Source: Aequitasia blattaphilus (GTDB taxonomy: Bacteria; Bacillota; Clostridia; Lachnospirales; Lachnospiraceae). From it: a stretch of 64,000 nt of DNA. How positions within the stretch are numbered: position 1 is the first letter of the stretch; each line of letters begins with the position of its first letter. The translations under genes and the position numbers were made by a program. The notes beneath the pieces were generated by a model, which had not been told where the DNA came from, did no database searches, and saw nothing but the letters and a program-made list of their open reading frames with translations. Positions 45,113 through 55,026 of this stretch are shown here, piece after piece. The DNA is taken from positions 40,798-104,797 of the forward strand of contig NZ_JAMXOD010000013.1 of the NCBI RefSeq assembly GCF_024721305.1, given 5' to 3'.

Positions 45113-46807
45113 ATGGACTTTATAACGATAGATTCACAAAGCGTGCCAATTGAAGGAGAAAAAAATATTCTCTCTATTATTCGAAAAGCAGGAATTGATT
45201 TGCCTACCTTTTGTTACCACTCTGAACTTTCCATTTACGGTGCCTGTCGGATGTGTGTGGTAGAAGACGATAGAGGAAGGGTTTTTGCATCTTGCTCGGA
45301 ACAACCAAGAAAAGGCATGGTGATTAAAACAAATAGTAGTAAAATTCAAAAATACCGAAAGTTAATTATGGAATTATTACTGTCCTCTCATTGCAGAGAC
45401 TGTACAACATGTCATAAAAATGGAATCTGTGAATTGCAAAAGCTTGCTTACAAGGTTGGAGTGGATGCAGTACGATTTACAAACAATAAAGAAACTCTGC
45501 CTCTTGATACAAGCTCACCCAGTATTGTCAGGGATCCCAACAAATGTATTCTTTGCGGTGATTGTGTCAGAACCTGTGATGAAGTTCAAGGTGTTGGAGC
45601 TTTAGACTTTGCTTTCAGAGGGTCGGAGATGCAGGTAATGCCAGCCTTTAATAAACCTCTTGCAGAAACGAACTGTGTGGGATGTGGTCAGTGTCGTGTG
45701 GTTTGTCCTACCGGAGCAATTACCATCAAAAAAGATGAGGAAAGAGTATGGGAGGCTTTGGATGATCCCAATACAAGAGTGGTTGCTCAAATCGCACCAG
45801 CAGTACGTGTGGCAATCGGTGATTCTTTTGGAATTCCGAAAGGAACCAATTCTATGGGGAAACTAGTAGGAGCTCTTAGAAGAATGGGATTTGACAAAGT
45901 GTATGATACCACCTTTGGAGCGGATTTAACTGTTTACGAAGAATCCAAAGAATTGGTAGAACGCATTCAAAACAATGAGAAGTTACCACTTTTTACGTCT
46001 TGTTGTCCAGGATGGGTGAAGTTCTGTGAGAATAAGTTTCCTGAACTGACGGATCATATTTCTACTTGTCGTTCACCTCAAGGAATGTTTTCTGCTCTAT
46101 TAAAAGATTATTATCGTACCCAAGATGAAAAAGAGGGTGTAGATATGAAAACATTTGTTGTTTCTATTATGCCATGTACGGCGAAAAAGGGAGAAGCGAT
46201 TCGTGATGATTATAAGACCGACGGAGTACAAGACACAGATGCTTCTATAACAACAGCAGAGGCTGCGAGAATGATACGAAGAGCAGCAATTAAGTTTGAA
46301 GATATAGAAGAAGAAGCGGTAGATATGCCATTTGGTATTGTATCTGGTGGTGGTGTAATCTTTGGAGTTACAGGCGGTGTGACAGAAGCAGTACTTCGTA
46401 AAATTAGCTATGATAAGGATCACAATCATAAGGCGTTAGGTGAAATAAAATTCAGCGGAATTCGTGGAATTGAAGGGGTAAAAGAGACCAGCATCATGCT
46501 AGGCGACCGGGAAGTAAAGATTGCCGTAGTTCATGGCCTTGGAAATGCCTCCAAGCTGATTGAAGAAATCAAGGCGGGAAAAAGAAACTATGATTTTGTA
46601 GAAGTAATGGCTTGTAAAAGGGGATGTGTTATGGGTGGTGGACAACCGGTACCAGCAGGTCCAAGAACAAAGCAAATGAGAATGAAAGGTTTGTATTCTG
46701 TAGATACTGCCTCTCAAGTGCGTACATCAAATGAGAATCCACTTGTTCGTCTGGTTTATGATGATATGATTAATGGAAGAGAGCATAAATTGCTGCATAC
46801 GAGATAA
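45113..46807 (+). CDS. hydA: [FeFe] hydrogenase catalytic subunit HydA (trimeric bifurcating type)
   Basis: Makes or consumes H2 at the H-cluster. The 564 residues have an N-terminal [2Fe-2S] domain (CYHSELSIYGACRMC), a His-Cys3 4Fe-4S site (HCRDCTTCHKNGIC), two 4Fe-4S motifs (CILCGDCVRTCD, CVGCGQCRVVCP), and the H-cluster motifs L1 TSCCPGW, L2 MPCTAKKGE and L3 MACKRGCVMGGGQP. L3 reads CKRGC where CPxGC is usual. The small C-terminal domain is present. AGGAGG precedes the ATG, 12 bases after hydB. Maturases HydEFG are not in the window. Confidence 0.95.
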   Translation: MDFITIDSQSVPIEGEKNILSIIRKAGIDLPTFCYHSELSIYGACRMCVVEDDRGRVFASCSEQPRKGMVIKTNSSKIQKYRKLIMELLLSSHCRDCTTCHKNGICELQKLAYKVGVDAVRFTNNKETLPLDTSSPSIVRDPNKCILCGDCVRTCDEVQGVGALDFAFRGSEMQVMPAFNKPLAETNCVGCGQCRVVCPTGAITIKKDEERVWEALDDPNTRVVAQIAPAVRVAIGDSFGIPKGTNSMGKLVGALRRMGFDKVYDTTFGADLTVYEESKELVERIQNNEKLPLFTSCCPGWVKFCENKFPELTDHISTCRSPQGMFSALLKDYYRTQDEKEGVDMKTFVVSIMPCTAKKGEAIRDDYKTDGVQDTDASITTAEAARMIRRAAIKFEDIEEEAVDMPFGIVSGGGVIFGVTGGVTEAVLRKISYDKDHNHKALGEIKFSGIRGIEGVKETSIMLGDREVKIAVVHGLGNASKLIEEIKAGKRNYDFVEVMACKRGCVMGGGQPVPAGPRTKQMRMKGLYSVDTASQVRTSNENPLVRLVYDDMINGREHKLLHTR

Positions 46808-46895
46808 ATACAACCAGAAAGCCATTATTGGACTTGCAAAGGATAGCGCAAAAAGTTATAATCAATCCATAGTTTAAGAAAGGGTGGAAATAAAA

Positions 46896-48287
46896 ATGGC
46901 AGAAAAAACAATGGAAAAAATCGTAGCTTTGGCAAAATCAAGAGGATTTGTTTATCCTGGATCAGAGATTTACGGTGGCCTTGCGAATACATGGGATTAC
47001 GGCAACTTAGGTGTAGAGCTAAAAAATAATGTAAAAAAAGCATGGTGGCAGAAATTTATTCAGGAAAGTCCTTATAATGTAGGAGTGGACTGTGCAATCC
47101 TTATGAACCCTCAGACGTGGGTGGCTTCTGGTCACGTTGGTGGTTTTAGTGATCCTTTAATGGATTGTAAGGAATGTAAGGAACGATTCAGGGCAGATAA
47201 AATAATCGAAGATTTTGCACAAGAAAAAGGAATGGAATTAGGGGAAGCTGTAGATGCTTGGTCTCATGAAAAAATGAAGAAATTCATTGATGACAATCAA
47301 GTGCCATGCCCAACCTGTGGATCCCATAACTTTACCGATATCCGTGAGTTTAATCTGATGTTTAAAACCTTTCAAGGAGTTACAGAGGATGCTAAAAATG
47401 CGGTTTATTTAAGACCAGAGACTGCGCAAGGTATCTTTGTGAACTTTAAAAATGTGCAGCGTACTTCCAGAAAGAAAATTCCATTTGGAATCGGTCAGAT
47501 TGGTAAATCTTTCCGAAATGAAATTACGCCAGGAAACTTTATTTTCCGTACCAGAGAATTTGAACAAATGGAATTGGAATTCTTCTGTGAACCAGGTACA
47601 GACTTAGAATGGCATGCATACTGGAAAGAGTTCTGCCTAAATTGGCTTAAATCTCTGGGAATTACAGATGAGGAGCTTCGTCCAAGAGACCATGACCCAG
47701 AAGAATTATCTCATTATAGTAATGCAACAACAGATATTGAGTTTATGTTCCCATTTGGATGGGGAGAGCTTTGGGGTATTGCGGATCGTACCAATTACGA
47801 CTTAACACAGCATATGGATCACTCGAAGCAGGATATGATGTATTTTGATGATGAGAAAAAAGAAAAGTATGTACCATACTGTATTGAGCCATCCTTGGGC
47901 GTAGACCGTATGCTCTTAGCATTCCTTTGCAGTGCATATGACGAAGAGGAATTAGAAGGTGGGGATACGAGAACGGTTCTTCATTTCCATCCAGCTCTTG
48001 CGCCTGTTAAAATTGGAGTTTTACCACTTTCCAAGAAGTTGAATGAAGGTGCAGAAAAGGTGTTTAGTAAGTTATCCAAGAAATACTACTGTGAATTTGA
48101 TGATCGAGGAAATATTGGAAAGAGATATCGCCGATTGGATGAAATCGGAACTCCATTCTGTGTAACATATGACTTTGATTCAGAAGAAGATCAAGCAGTT
48201 ACGGTTCGTGACCGTGATACGATGGAACAAGAACGAATCAAGATTGAAGATTTAGATGCATACTTTGAAAAGAAGTTTGCTTGGTAA
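46896..48287 (+). CDS. glyQS: Glycine--tRNA ligase (single-chain, dimeric type)
   Basis: Charges tRNA-Gly. About 463 residues of the eukaryote/archaea-like alpha2 class II enzyme, with class II motif 2 region [22 protein letters not shown], the [10 protein letters not shown] segment, motif 3 [10 protein letters not shown] and the C-terminal anticodon-binding domain. A zinc-binding CPTCG is also seen. The frame extends upstream to 46884; the start at 46896 (MAEKTMEKI) fits AAAGGGTGG. No T-box fits in the 88-base leader. Confidence 0.96.
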   Translation: MAEKTMEKIVALAKSRGFVYPGSEIYGGLANTWDYGNLGVELKNNVKKAWWQKFIQESPYNVGVDCAILMNPQTWVASGHVGGFSDPLMDCKECKERFRADKIIEDFAQEKGMELGEAVDAWSHEKMKKFIDDNQVPCPTCGSHNFTDIREFNLMFKTFQGVTEDAKNAVYLRPETAQGIFVNFKNVQRTSRKKIPFGIGQIGKSFRNEITPGNFIFRTREFEQMELEFFCEPGTDLEWHAYWKEFCLNWLKSLGITDEELRPRDHDPEELSHYSNATTDIEFMFPFGWGELWGIADRTNYDLTQHMDHSKQDMMYFDDEKKEKYVPYCIEPSLGVDRMLLAFLCSAYDEEELEGGDTRTVLHFHPALAPVKIGVLPLSKKLNEGAEKVFSKLSKKYYCEFDDRGNIGKRYRRLDEIGTPFCVTYDFDSEEDQAVTVRDRDTMEQERIKIEDLDAYFEKKFAW

Positions 48288-48313
48288 GAAATAGGTAAAA
48301 AGTTATAAAATTG

Positions 48314-48363
48314 AAGTGCCAAAATATAGCGAAAGAGCTCAGCTATATTTTGGCACTTTTTTT
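48314..48363. terminator. Strong terminator between glyQS and the prepilin-like gene
   Basis: A perfect 17-bp stem: arms 48314-48330 and 48342-48358 around an 11-base loop, followed by T residues to 48363. It serves both convergent genes. Confidence 0.9.
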
Positions 48364-48367
48364 ACTT

Positions 48368-49240
48368 TTATTCGTTCTGCCCCTTGATTGAAATCCATTC
48401 AGAGGTTCCGGCAGACCACATTCCTTTATCATTTGGAGCTACGTAATACTGTCCTGAATTGAAATAGATATCTCCCTTTTTAGGTGTTTCTCCATCTTTC
48501 CAGTGTCCTTCCGTTAAATCATCGGTAGTCCAAATCTTACTGTCTTCATTTAACTTGATAAAATAGTCAGGTCTGGCAGCCAGGAAATCTTGCAAAGTCC
48601 AATCTTTTGCAGCTTCATCGCGTATCCATCCATTAGACCAGGTATTACATACGTAGGTGCCAGTTTCATCGGAAAGAACCAATCCAGGGGTGATATTCCA
48701 GCCATTGATTATTTTAGCTTGAATATCAGCCCAGCTTGAAGATGGGCGAATGGTATGAGTATTATTTGAACTATCGGTCAGTGTAACGGAACCATCAGTC
48801 TCAGGAGGGTTGCCGCCAGAGTTATCGCCACCATCGGTACCATCAGAGCCGGTTCCATCATCAATTGTCCATTTGCCATCGGCAAACTTGACAATGATTC
48901 CTTTTTCCAGATAACGAAAGGGCTTGTCCTCTGTGGAGTCCACAAAGCCATACTCTGTAAAGGTCATATTGAGAATCTCTCCATCCAGCTTTGCAGATGT
49001 TAGAACTTCAGTTTTTGTTGGCTCCGTCCAAAGGGAGGAAACATATTTTTCGGCAGAAAGTGTCTGAGCGGATAAATAGGCTTGCCGACCGTTGTGTATA
49101 ATGCTTTGCTGCTGAGCTTTTTGTATGTATTTCACAAGAGAAGGAGTAAGAATTGCAGCTAATATTCCGATTATTGTTAGTACAACAATCATCTCTACAA
49201 GGGTAAATCCCTTTTTTTGATGATTCTCTTTTTGAGTCAT
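48368..49240 (-). CDS. Orphan type IV prepilin-like protein with a Trp-rich C-terminal domain
   Basis: 290 residues. The N-terminus has a class III signal peptide: KKG|FTLVEMIVVLTIIGILAAI, with cleavage expected after Gly, Phe at +1 and Glu at +5, so it is a pseudopilin/pilin substrate of a prepilin peptidase. A Gly/Asp/Thr linker (about 130-152) leads to a C-terminal part whose last 35 residues (GDIYFNSGQYYVAPN ... GTSEWISI) resemble a CBM5/12 chitin-binding module in spacing of aromatic residues. No other pilus gene is adjacent. AGGAGG precedes the ATG on the minus strand. Confidence 0.82.
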   Translation of the reverse strand: MTQKENHQKKGFTLVEMIVVLTIIGILAAILTPSLVKYIQKAQQQSIIHNGRQAYLSAQTLSAEKYVSSLWTEPTKTEVLTSAKLDGEILNMTFTEYGFVDSTEDKPFRYLEKGIIVKFADGKWTIDDGTGSDGTDGGDNSGGNPPETDGSVTLTDSSNNTHTIRPSSSWADIQAKIINGWNITPGLVLSDETGTYVCNTWSNGWIRDEAAKDWTLQDFLAARPDYFIKLNEDSKIWTTDDLTEGHWKDGETPKKGDIYFNSGQYYVAPNDKGMWSAGTSEWISIKGQNE

Positions 49241-49315
49241 TCTATCCCTCCTATTCTCTTGGTGGAATGTTTTGTATCGTTCTTAATTACATTCTATAAG
49301 TGTTTACCCATGATG

Positions 49316-50557
49316 TCAACGAACTTCCACACCTAGTTTGGGAAGAGCCTCTCCATCTTTAATTCGTTTATGGTACTCAGCAGTTGCGGTGAAGAGGGCA
49401 TCTGTTGAGGAATTTAATGCAGTTTCACAGGAATCTTGAATGACTCCTACAATAAATCCAACACCAACTACTTGCATCGCGATATCATTAGAAATTCCAA
49501 ATAAGCTGCAGGCAAGGGGGACTAATAGCAGAGAACCACCAGCAACGCCAGAGGCACCACATGCACTGATTGCAGAAAGGATACATAAAATAAGTGCGGT
49601 TGGGATATCTATGCGGATTCCAAGGGTATGGCAGGTTGCCAAAGTTAATACAGAGATTGTGACAGCAGCCCCACCCATGTTAATGGTTGCACCTAAAGGG
49701 ATGGATATGGAATAAGTATCCTTGTTCAACCCAAGGCGCTTACAAAGTTCCATGTTGACTGGAATGTTGGCTGCAGAACTTCTGGTAAAGAACGCAGTAA
49801 TTCCACTTTCTTTTAAACATTTGAATACTATTGGATAAGGATTTCTTTTTGTCATTGCAAAAACAATGATTGGATTGATAACAAGGGCAACAAGAAGCAT
49901 GGTACCAACCAATAAGATGATTAATTGACCATAACTCAAAAGTCCTTCGATACCCTGGGTGGCAATGGTTCCGTACATTAGCCCCATAATACCGAAGGGA
50001 GCACAGTTGATTACCCAACGGACAACTTGAGAAACAGCATTTGAAAATGCTTCCAAGGCATTTTTAACACCGTCAGATGCTTTTCGAAGTGCCAGACCAA
50101 GAATGACGGCCCAGGCAAGAATTCCAATATAGTTAGCCTCGGCAAGAGACTGTATGGGATTGGCTACAATGTTTAGAAGCAGTGTGGTTAAAACCTCGCC
50201 AATTCCCCCAGGTGCAACGAGCTCCTCGGTGCTTTCGGTAAGTGTTAATGTGAGGGGAAAAGTAAAGCTTACGATAACCGCTATTGTACCTGCTAAGAAT
50301 GTTCCTAACAGATAAAGAAAAATAACCGTTCGCATATTTGTTTTTTGCCCTTCACGATGCATAGCCAGTGCAGTCATAACCAAGAAGAATACCAGAACAG
50401 GAGCAATCCCCTTTAGTGCTCCAACAAAGAGTGAACCAAGCATAGCAATGGGTTCTGCTTTTGGAAAGATTAACCCCAAGATCAAACCAATGATTAGGCC
50501 AATGATAATTCTTTTCACAAGACTTAAGTGATTCCATTTTCCTATTAGATTTTTCAT
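49316..50557 (-). CDS. sstT: Serine/threonine:Na+ symporter SstT
   Basis: Member of the dicarboxylate/amino acid:cation symporter family, 413 residues with eight helices and two hairpins. SstT-like features are the N-terminal [20 protein letters not shown], the hairpin-1 region [15 protein letters not shown] and the helix-7 segment with [10 protein letters not shown]. It probably imports serine and threonine. A GAGAGAGGT site precedes the ATG on the minus strand. Confidence 0.92.
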   Translation of the reverse strand: MKNLIGKWNHLSLVKRIIIGLIIGLILGLIFPKAEPIAMLGSLFVGALKGIAPVLVFFLVMTALAMHREGQKTNMRTVIFLYLLGTFLAGTIAVIVSFTFPLTLTLTESTEELVAPGGIGEVLTTLLLNIVANPIQSLAEANYIGILAWAVILGLALRKASDGVKNALEAFSNAVSQVVRWVINCAPFGIMGLMYGTIATQGIEGLLSYGQLIILLVGTMLLVALVINPIIVFAMTKRNPYPIVFKCLKESGITAFFTRSSAANIPVNMELCKRLGLNKDTYSISIPLGATINMGGAAVTISVLTLATCHTLGIRIDIPTALILCILSAISACGASGVAGGSLLLVPLACSLFGISNDIAMQVVGVGFIVGVIQDSCETALNSSTDALFTATAEYHKRIKDGEALPKLGVEVR

Positions 50558-50656
50558 ACAAAATACCTCTCTCTCTTATATTTACGACTTTTCGTCTTTG
50601 ATACCATACTATTATACAATATTTAATCAATAGAAAAAGGACTTTTTTATAGAATG

Positions 50657-50665
50657 TGGTATACT
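50657..50665 (+). promoter_or_regulatory. Extended -10 promoter of the M18 aminopeptidase gene
   Basis: TGGTATACT, the same extended -10 sequence as at priA, lies 37 bases before the start codon; here a normal GAAGGAGG ribosome binding site follows. Confidence 0.5.
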
Positions 50666-50702
50666 TGTTATATTGTGATAAAAAAGAAGGAGGCAAACAT
50701 AA

Positions 50703-52088
50703 ATGATGAATGAAAATGTGTGGAACACATACAAGAAAAAGGACCTGAATGAACTGGACAAAATAAATAACCGGTATAAACAAATGTTGGATCAAGGAAA
50801 GACAGAGAGGGAATGTGTGGCGCTTTCGATAAAGCTTGCGAAAGAAGCAGGATATATAGACTTGATTGATATTCTTAGTCAAGGAAAGAAGATAAAAGCA
50901 GGAGACAAAATCTATACTTCGATTATGAAAAAAAGCCTTATTCTGTTTCAGATAGGTGAAGAGGCGTTGGAAAAAGGGATGAGCATTTTAGGAGCTCATA
51001 TTGATTCTCCTCGTATTGATGTAAAGCAAAACCCTTTGTATGAAACGGAGGAGCTGGCTTATTTGGATACTCACTATTACGGTGGAATCAAGAAATATCA
51101 ATGGGTTACAATGCCGTTGTCTCTTCATGGTGTTGTCGTGAAAAAGGACGGAGAGGTTGTGAATATTAACATCGGAGAGGATGAAAATGATCCAGTTTTT
51201 GTGATTTCAGATTTGCTTGTTCATTTGGCGGCGAAGCAGCTGGAGAAAAAGGCAAGAGTGGTAATTGAAGGAGAAAAGCTGGATGTTTTAGTGGGAAGCA
51301 GACCACTTGAAAGTGCAGATGTAAAAGAAAAGAGCGTGAAGGGAAATGTTCTGAAAATCCTTTATGAAAAATATGGAATAGATGAAGCGGATTTTCAATC
51401 GGCTGAGTTGGAGATTATACCAGCAGAAAAGGCAAGAGATTTAGGATTTGACCGAAGCATGATTTTAGGGTACGGACAAGATGACCGGGTTTGTGCATTC
51501 ACATCGTTGATGGCGTTTTTAGAGACGGAGATTCAAAAGAAAACGACATGTTTAATTCTTGTGGATAAAGAGGAAATCGGAAGCGTTGGAGCCACGGGAA
51601 TGCAATCCAGATTTTTTGAAAACACAGTTGCGGAAATTGTGTCTAGTATGTATGGAGAATCAGATTTGTTAGTGAGACGAACCATTATGAATTCAAAAAT
51701 GCTCTCTTCTGACGTAAGTGCAGCTTATGATCCAATGTTTGGAGAAGCCTTTGAAAAAAGGAGTGCAGCTTTCTTTGGTCATGGACTGGTATTTAATAAA
51801 TTTACGGGAGCAAGAGGGAAAAGTGGCTCGAATGATGCAAATGCAGAGTATATTGCCGAAATCAGAAAGGCAATGGACGAATACAATGTTACCTACCAGT
51901 TTGCAGAGCTTGGGAAGGTAGACGAAGGCGGTGGTGGCACAATCGCTTACATCATGGCTAATTATGGAATGGATGTGATTGATAGTGGGGTGGCAGTTCT
52001 TAGTATGCATGCCCCCTATGAGGTAACATCCAAGGCAGATGTCTATGAAGCGTATAAAGGCTATAAAGCCTTTTTAAAAACCATGTAA
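50703..52088 (+). CDS. M18 family aminopeptidase
   Basis: Zinc-dependent cytosolic aminopeptidase of 461 residues, related to aspartyl aminopeptidase and to the putative M18 aminopeptidase 1 of Clostridia. Metal ligands are expected in LGAHIDSPR (His), VDKEEIGSVG (Glu pair) and the C-terminal SMHAPYEVTSKAD (His). Two ATG codons stand together at 50703 and 50706. GAAGGAGG precedes them. Confidence 0.92.
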   Translation: MMNENVWNTYKKKDLNELDKINNRYKQMLDQGKTERECVALSIKLAKEAGYIDLIDILSQGKKIKAGDKIYTSIMKKSLILFQIGEEALEKGMSILGAHIDSPRIDVKQNPLYETEELAYLDTHYYGGIKKYQWVTMPLSLHGVVVKKDGEVVNINIGEDENDPVFVISDLLVHLAAKQLEKKARVVIEGEKLDVLVGSRPLESADVKEKSVKGNVLKILYEKYGIDEADFQSAELEIIPAEKARDLGFDRSMILGYGQDDRVCAFTSLMAFLETEIQKKTTCLILVDKEEIGSVGATGMQSRFFENTVAEIVSSMYGESDLLVRRTIMNSKMLSSDVSAAYDPMFGEAFEKRSAAFFGHGLVFNKFTGARGKSGSNDANAEYIAEIRKAMDEYNVTYQFAELGKVDEGGGGTIAYIMANYGMDVIDSGVAVLSMHAPYEVTSKADVYEAYKGYKAFLKTM

Positions 52089-52104
52089 AAGCGTATAATT
52101 CCCC

Positions 52105-52133
52105 TTGACGGAATGATAGAAAACCGATACAAT
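52105..52133 (+). promoter_or_regulatory. Promoter of ppdK
   Basis: TTGACG (52105-52110) and TACAAT (52128-52133) are 17 bases apart, about 54 bases before the start codon; AGGAGG follows in the leader. Confidence 0.7.
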
Positions 52134-52186
52134 ATTATGTGCGACTTTAATTAGAAAAAAATAGTATTTTAGGAGGTCATACAGAG

Positions 52187-54817
52187 ATGACAAAATGGGT
52201 TTATATGTTTTCTGAAGGCGATGCTACAATGAGAAACCTTCTTGGTGGTAAAGGTTGTAACCTTGCCGAAATGACAAAACTTGGTTTACCAGTACCTCAA
52301 GGATTTACGGTAACAACAGAAGCTTGTACACAATATTATGAAGATGGTAAGAAAATCAATGATGAGATTTTAGCTCAAATCATGGATTCTGTTACTAAAA
52401 TGGAAGAAATCGCTGGAAAGAAATTTGGTGATAATGAGAATCCGCTGCTTGTATCAGTTCGTTCAGGTGCACGTGCTTCTATGCCAGGTATGATGGATAC
52501 CATCCTTAACCTAGGTCTTAATGAAGATGTAGTTAGTGTAATTGCTGAGAAATCAGGAAATCCTCGTTGGGCTTGGGATTGCTACAGAAGATTTATCCAA
52601 ATGTACTCTGATGTAGTAATGGAAGTAGGTAAAAAGTACTTTGAAGAACTCATTGATAAAATGAAAGAGGACAAAGGGGTTACAGAAGATACTGATTTAT
52701 CTGCTGAAGATTTGAAAGAACTGTCTGCACAATTTAAAGCAGAATATAAGAATAAATTGGGAGAAGAATTCCCAACAGATGCAAAAGAACAACTTCTTGG
52801 AGCAATTCAGGCAGTATTCCGTTCTTGGGACAACCCTCGTGCAAATGTATATCGTCGTGATAATGATATCCCTTATTCTTGGGGAACTGCTGTTAACGTA
52901 CAAATGATGGCATTTGGTAACATGGGTGATACATCAGGAACTGGTGTTGCGTTTACTCGTGATCCAGCTACTGGAGAAAATAAATTGATGGGAGAATTCC
53001 TAATCAATGCACAAGGTGAAGACGTTGTTGCAGGTGTGCGTACACCACAACCAATTTCTGAACTTGAAAAAATCATGCCAGAAGTATACAAAGAATTTGT
53101 TGATATTACAGAAAAGCTAGAAAATCACTATCGTGATATGCAGGACATGGAGTTTACTATCGAAGATAAGAAACTTTACATGCTTCAAACACGTAATGGT
53201 AAGAGAACAGCAAAGGCTGCTCTTAAAATCGCTTGTGATTTAGTAGATGAAGGAATGATTAAGGAAGAAAAAGCAGTCGAGATGATTGATCCTCGTAACT
53301 TAGATACTTTACTTCATCCTCAATTTGATCCAAAAGCAATCAAAGAAGCAAAAGAACTTGGCCGTGGTCTTGCTGCATCACCAGGAGCTGCATCTGGTAA
53401 AGTTGTCTTTACTGCTGCTGATGCAAAAGCTTGGGATGCAAAAGGTGAGAAGGTAGTCCTTGTTCGTCTTGAGACTTCTCCAGAAGATATTGAAGGTATG
53501 AAAGCTGCACAAGGTATCCTTACTGTTCGTGGTGGTATGACTTCTCACGCAGCTGTTGTTGCTCGTGGTATGGGTACATGCTGTGTATCTGGTTTGTCTG
53601 AAATCAAGATGGACGAAGCAAATAAGAAATTCACATTAGGTGATACTGTATTCAATGAAGGCGATGCAATTTCTTTAGATGGTTCTACAGGAGCTGTATA
53701 CCCAGGAGCAATCGCTACTATTCCAGCTGAGATTTCTGGAGACTTTGGCCGCATCATGGGATGGGCAGATCAATTCAGAGTATTAAAAGTTCGTACGAAT
53801 GCAGATACTCCAGAGGATGCTAAGCGTGCTCGCGAATTAGGAGCTGAAGGTATTGGTCTTTGCCGTACAGAGCATATGTTCTTTGAAGGCGACAGAATTG
53901 ACGCTTTCCGTGAAATGATTTGTTCAGATACAGTGGAAGAAAGAGAAGCAGCTCTTGAAAAAATCCTACCTGTACAACAGGGAGATTTCGAAAAATTATA
54001 CGAAGCTTTGGAAGGTAACCCAGTTACTATTCGTTTCCTTGATCCACCGCTTCACGAATTTGTTCCAACAGAAGAAGCAGACATCAAGAAATTGGCAGAT
54101 GCTCAAGGAAAAACAGTTGAACAAATCAAAGAAATTATTGAAGGTTTACATGAATTCAACCCAATGATGGGACACCGTGGTTGCCGTTTAACAGTAACTT
54201 ATCCAGAAATCGCTAAGATGCAAACACGTGCAATCATTCGTGCAGCAATCAATGTGAAGAAGAATACTAATCTGGAAGTAAAACCGGAAATTATGATTCC
54301 ACTTGTAGGTGAAGTAAAAGAATTCAAATTTGTAAAAGATATCGTTATTGCAACAGCTGAAGAAGAAATCAATAATGCTGGTGTGAAACTTGATTATGAA
54401 GTAGGTACAATGATTGAGATTCCAAGAGCTTGTTTAACAGCTGATGCTATTGCAAAAGAAGCTGACTTCTTCTGCTTCGGTACGAACGATTTAACACAAA
54501 TGACTTATGGTTTCTCACGTGATGATGCAGGTAAGTTCTTGGATTCATACTATGATGCTAAGATCTTCGAATATGACCCATTTGCGAAGTTAGACCAAGT
54601 AGGTGTAGGTTCACTTATGAAGATGGCACTTGATAAAGGTCGTCCAGTAAACGATGCTTTACACTTCGGTATCTGTGGAGAGCACGGTGGAGATCCTTCT
54701 TCCGTAGAATTCTGCCATGAGATCGGATTAGATTATGTGTCTGCATCACCATTTAGAGTACCAATCGCAAGACTTGCAGCAGCACAGGCAGCTATCAATA
54801 ATAGGGAGGGGAAGTAA
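52187..54817 (+). CDS. ppdK: Pyruvate, phosphate dikinase
   Basis: Interconverts pyruvate + ATP + Pi and PEP + AMP + PPi. The 876 residues have the N-terminal ATP-grasp domain (GGKGCNLAEMTKLGLPVPQGF), the swivelling phosphohistidine domain with RGGMTSHAAVVARGMG, and the C-terminal PEP/pyruvate barrel with GICGEHGGDPSSVEF. Codon use is strongly biased, as for an abundant protein. It links NifJ pyruvate metabolism with glycolysis/gluconeogenesis. It is the last clear core gene before the accessory region. Confidence 0.97.
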   Translation: MTKWVYMFSEGDATMRNLLGGKGCNLAEMTKLGLPVPQGFTVTTEACTQYYEDGKKINDEILAQIMDSVTKMEEIAGKKFGDNENPLLVSVRSGARASMPGMMDTILNLGLNEDVVSVIAEKSGNPRWAWDCYRRFIQMYSDVVMEVGKKYFEELIDKMKEDKGVTEDTDLSAEDLKELSAQFKAEYKNKLGEEFPTDAKEQLLGAIQAVFRSWDNPRANVYRRDNDIPYSWGTAVNVQMMAFGNMGDTSGTGVAFTRDPATGENKLMGEFLINAQGEDVVAGVRTPQPISELEKIMPEVYKEFVDITEKLENHYRDMQDMEFTIEDKKLYMLQTRNGKRTAKAALKIACDLVDEGMIKEEKAVEMIDPRNLDTLLHPQFDPKAIKEAKELGRGLAASPGAASGKVVFTAADAKAWDAKGEKVVLVRLETSPEDIEGMKAAQGILTVRGGMTSHAAVVARGMGTCCVSGLSEIKMDEANKKFTLGDTVFNEGDAISLDGSTGAVYPGAIATIPAEISGDFGRIMGWADQFRVLKVRTNADTPEDAKRARELGAEGIGLCRTEHMFFEGDRIDAFREMICSDTVEEREAALEKILPVQQGDFEKLYEALEGNPVTIRFLDPPLHEFVPTEEADIKKLADAQGKTVEQIKEIIEGLHEFNPMMGHRGCRLTVTYPEIAKMQTRAIIRAAINVKKNTNLEVKPEIMIPLVGEVKEFKFVKDIVIATAEEEINNAGVKLDYEVGTMIEIPRACLTADAIAKEADFFCFGTNDLTQMTYGFSRDDAGKFLDSYYDAKIFEYDPFAKLDQVGVGSLMKMALDKGRPVNDALHFGICGEHGGDPSSVEFCHEIGLDYVSASPFRVPIARLAAAQAAINNREGK

Positions 54818-54836
54818 TTTATACTTCTCATTCAAG

Positions 54837-54935
54837 ATAGATTTCGAGCAGGCAAGAGCCTTTCGTAAGGCGAATGGCGACTATCTGCGGCGGAACCAAT
54901 GGACAGACCTTATGGTTGATGTTTATATAATTTAA
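54837..54935 (+). pseudogene. Possible 3' remnant of a foreign gene
   Basis: A frame of about 33 codons reading IDFEQARAFRKANG, DYLRRNQWTDLM and VDVYII then stop. It has no start or ribosome binding site of its own (the open frame runs back into ppdK in another phase). The composition is visibly richer in G and C than neighbouring host intergenic DNA, and it ends 9 bases before a good terminator. I do not recognise the family. It may be the C-terminal stub of a gene lost when the accessory region was inserted. Confidence 0.3.
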
Positions 54936-54943
54936 AGATTAAG

Positions 54944-54979
54944 CAACGCTCTGTTTGGTAAAAGCAGAGCGTTGTTTTT
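54944..54979 (+). terminator. Terminator upstream of the cyclase-like gene
   Basis: CAACGCTCTG (54944-54953) and CAGAGCGTTG (54965-54974) form a perfect 10-bp stem followed by TTTTT. It probably ends the ppdK transcript or that of the remnant. Confidence 0.85.
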
Positions 54980-55026
54980 GCAGTTTGAGATTTCTGTGAG
55001 AATTACCTAGAAAAGGGAGTGATGGA

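Noticed and set aside
46808-46895. T-box riboswitch in front of glyQS
   Set aside because: The 88-base gap is too short and shows no T-box sequence or specifier stem.
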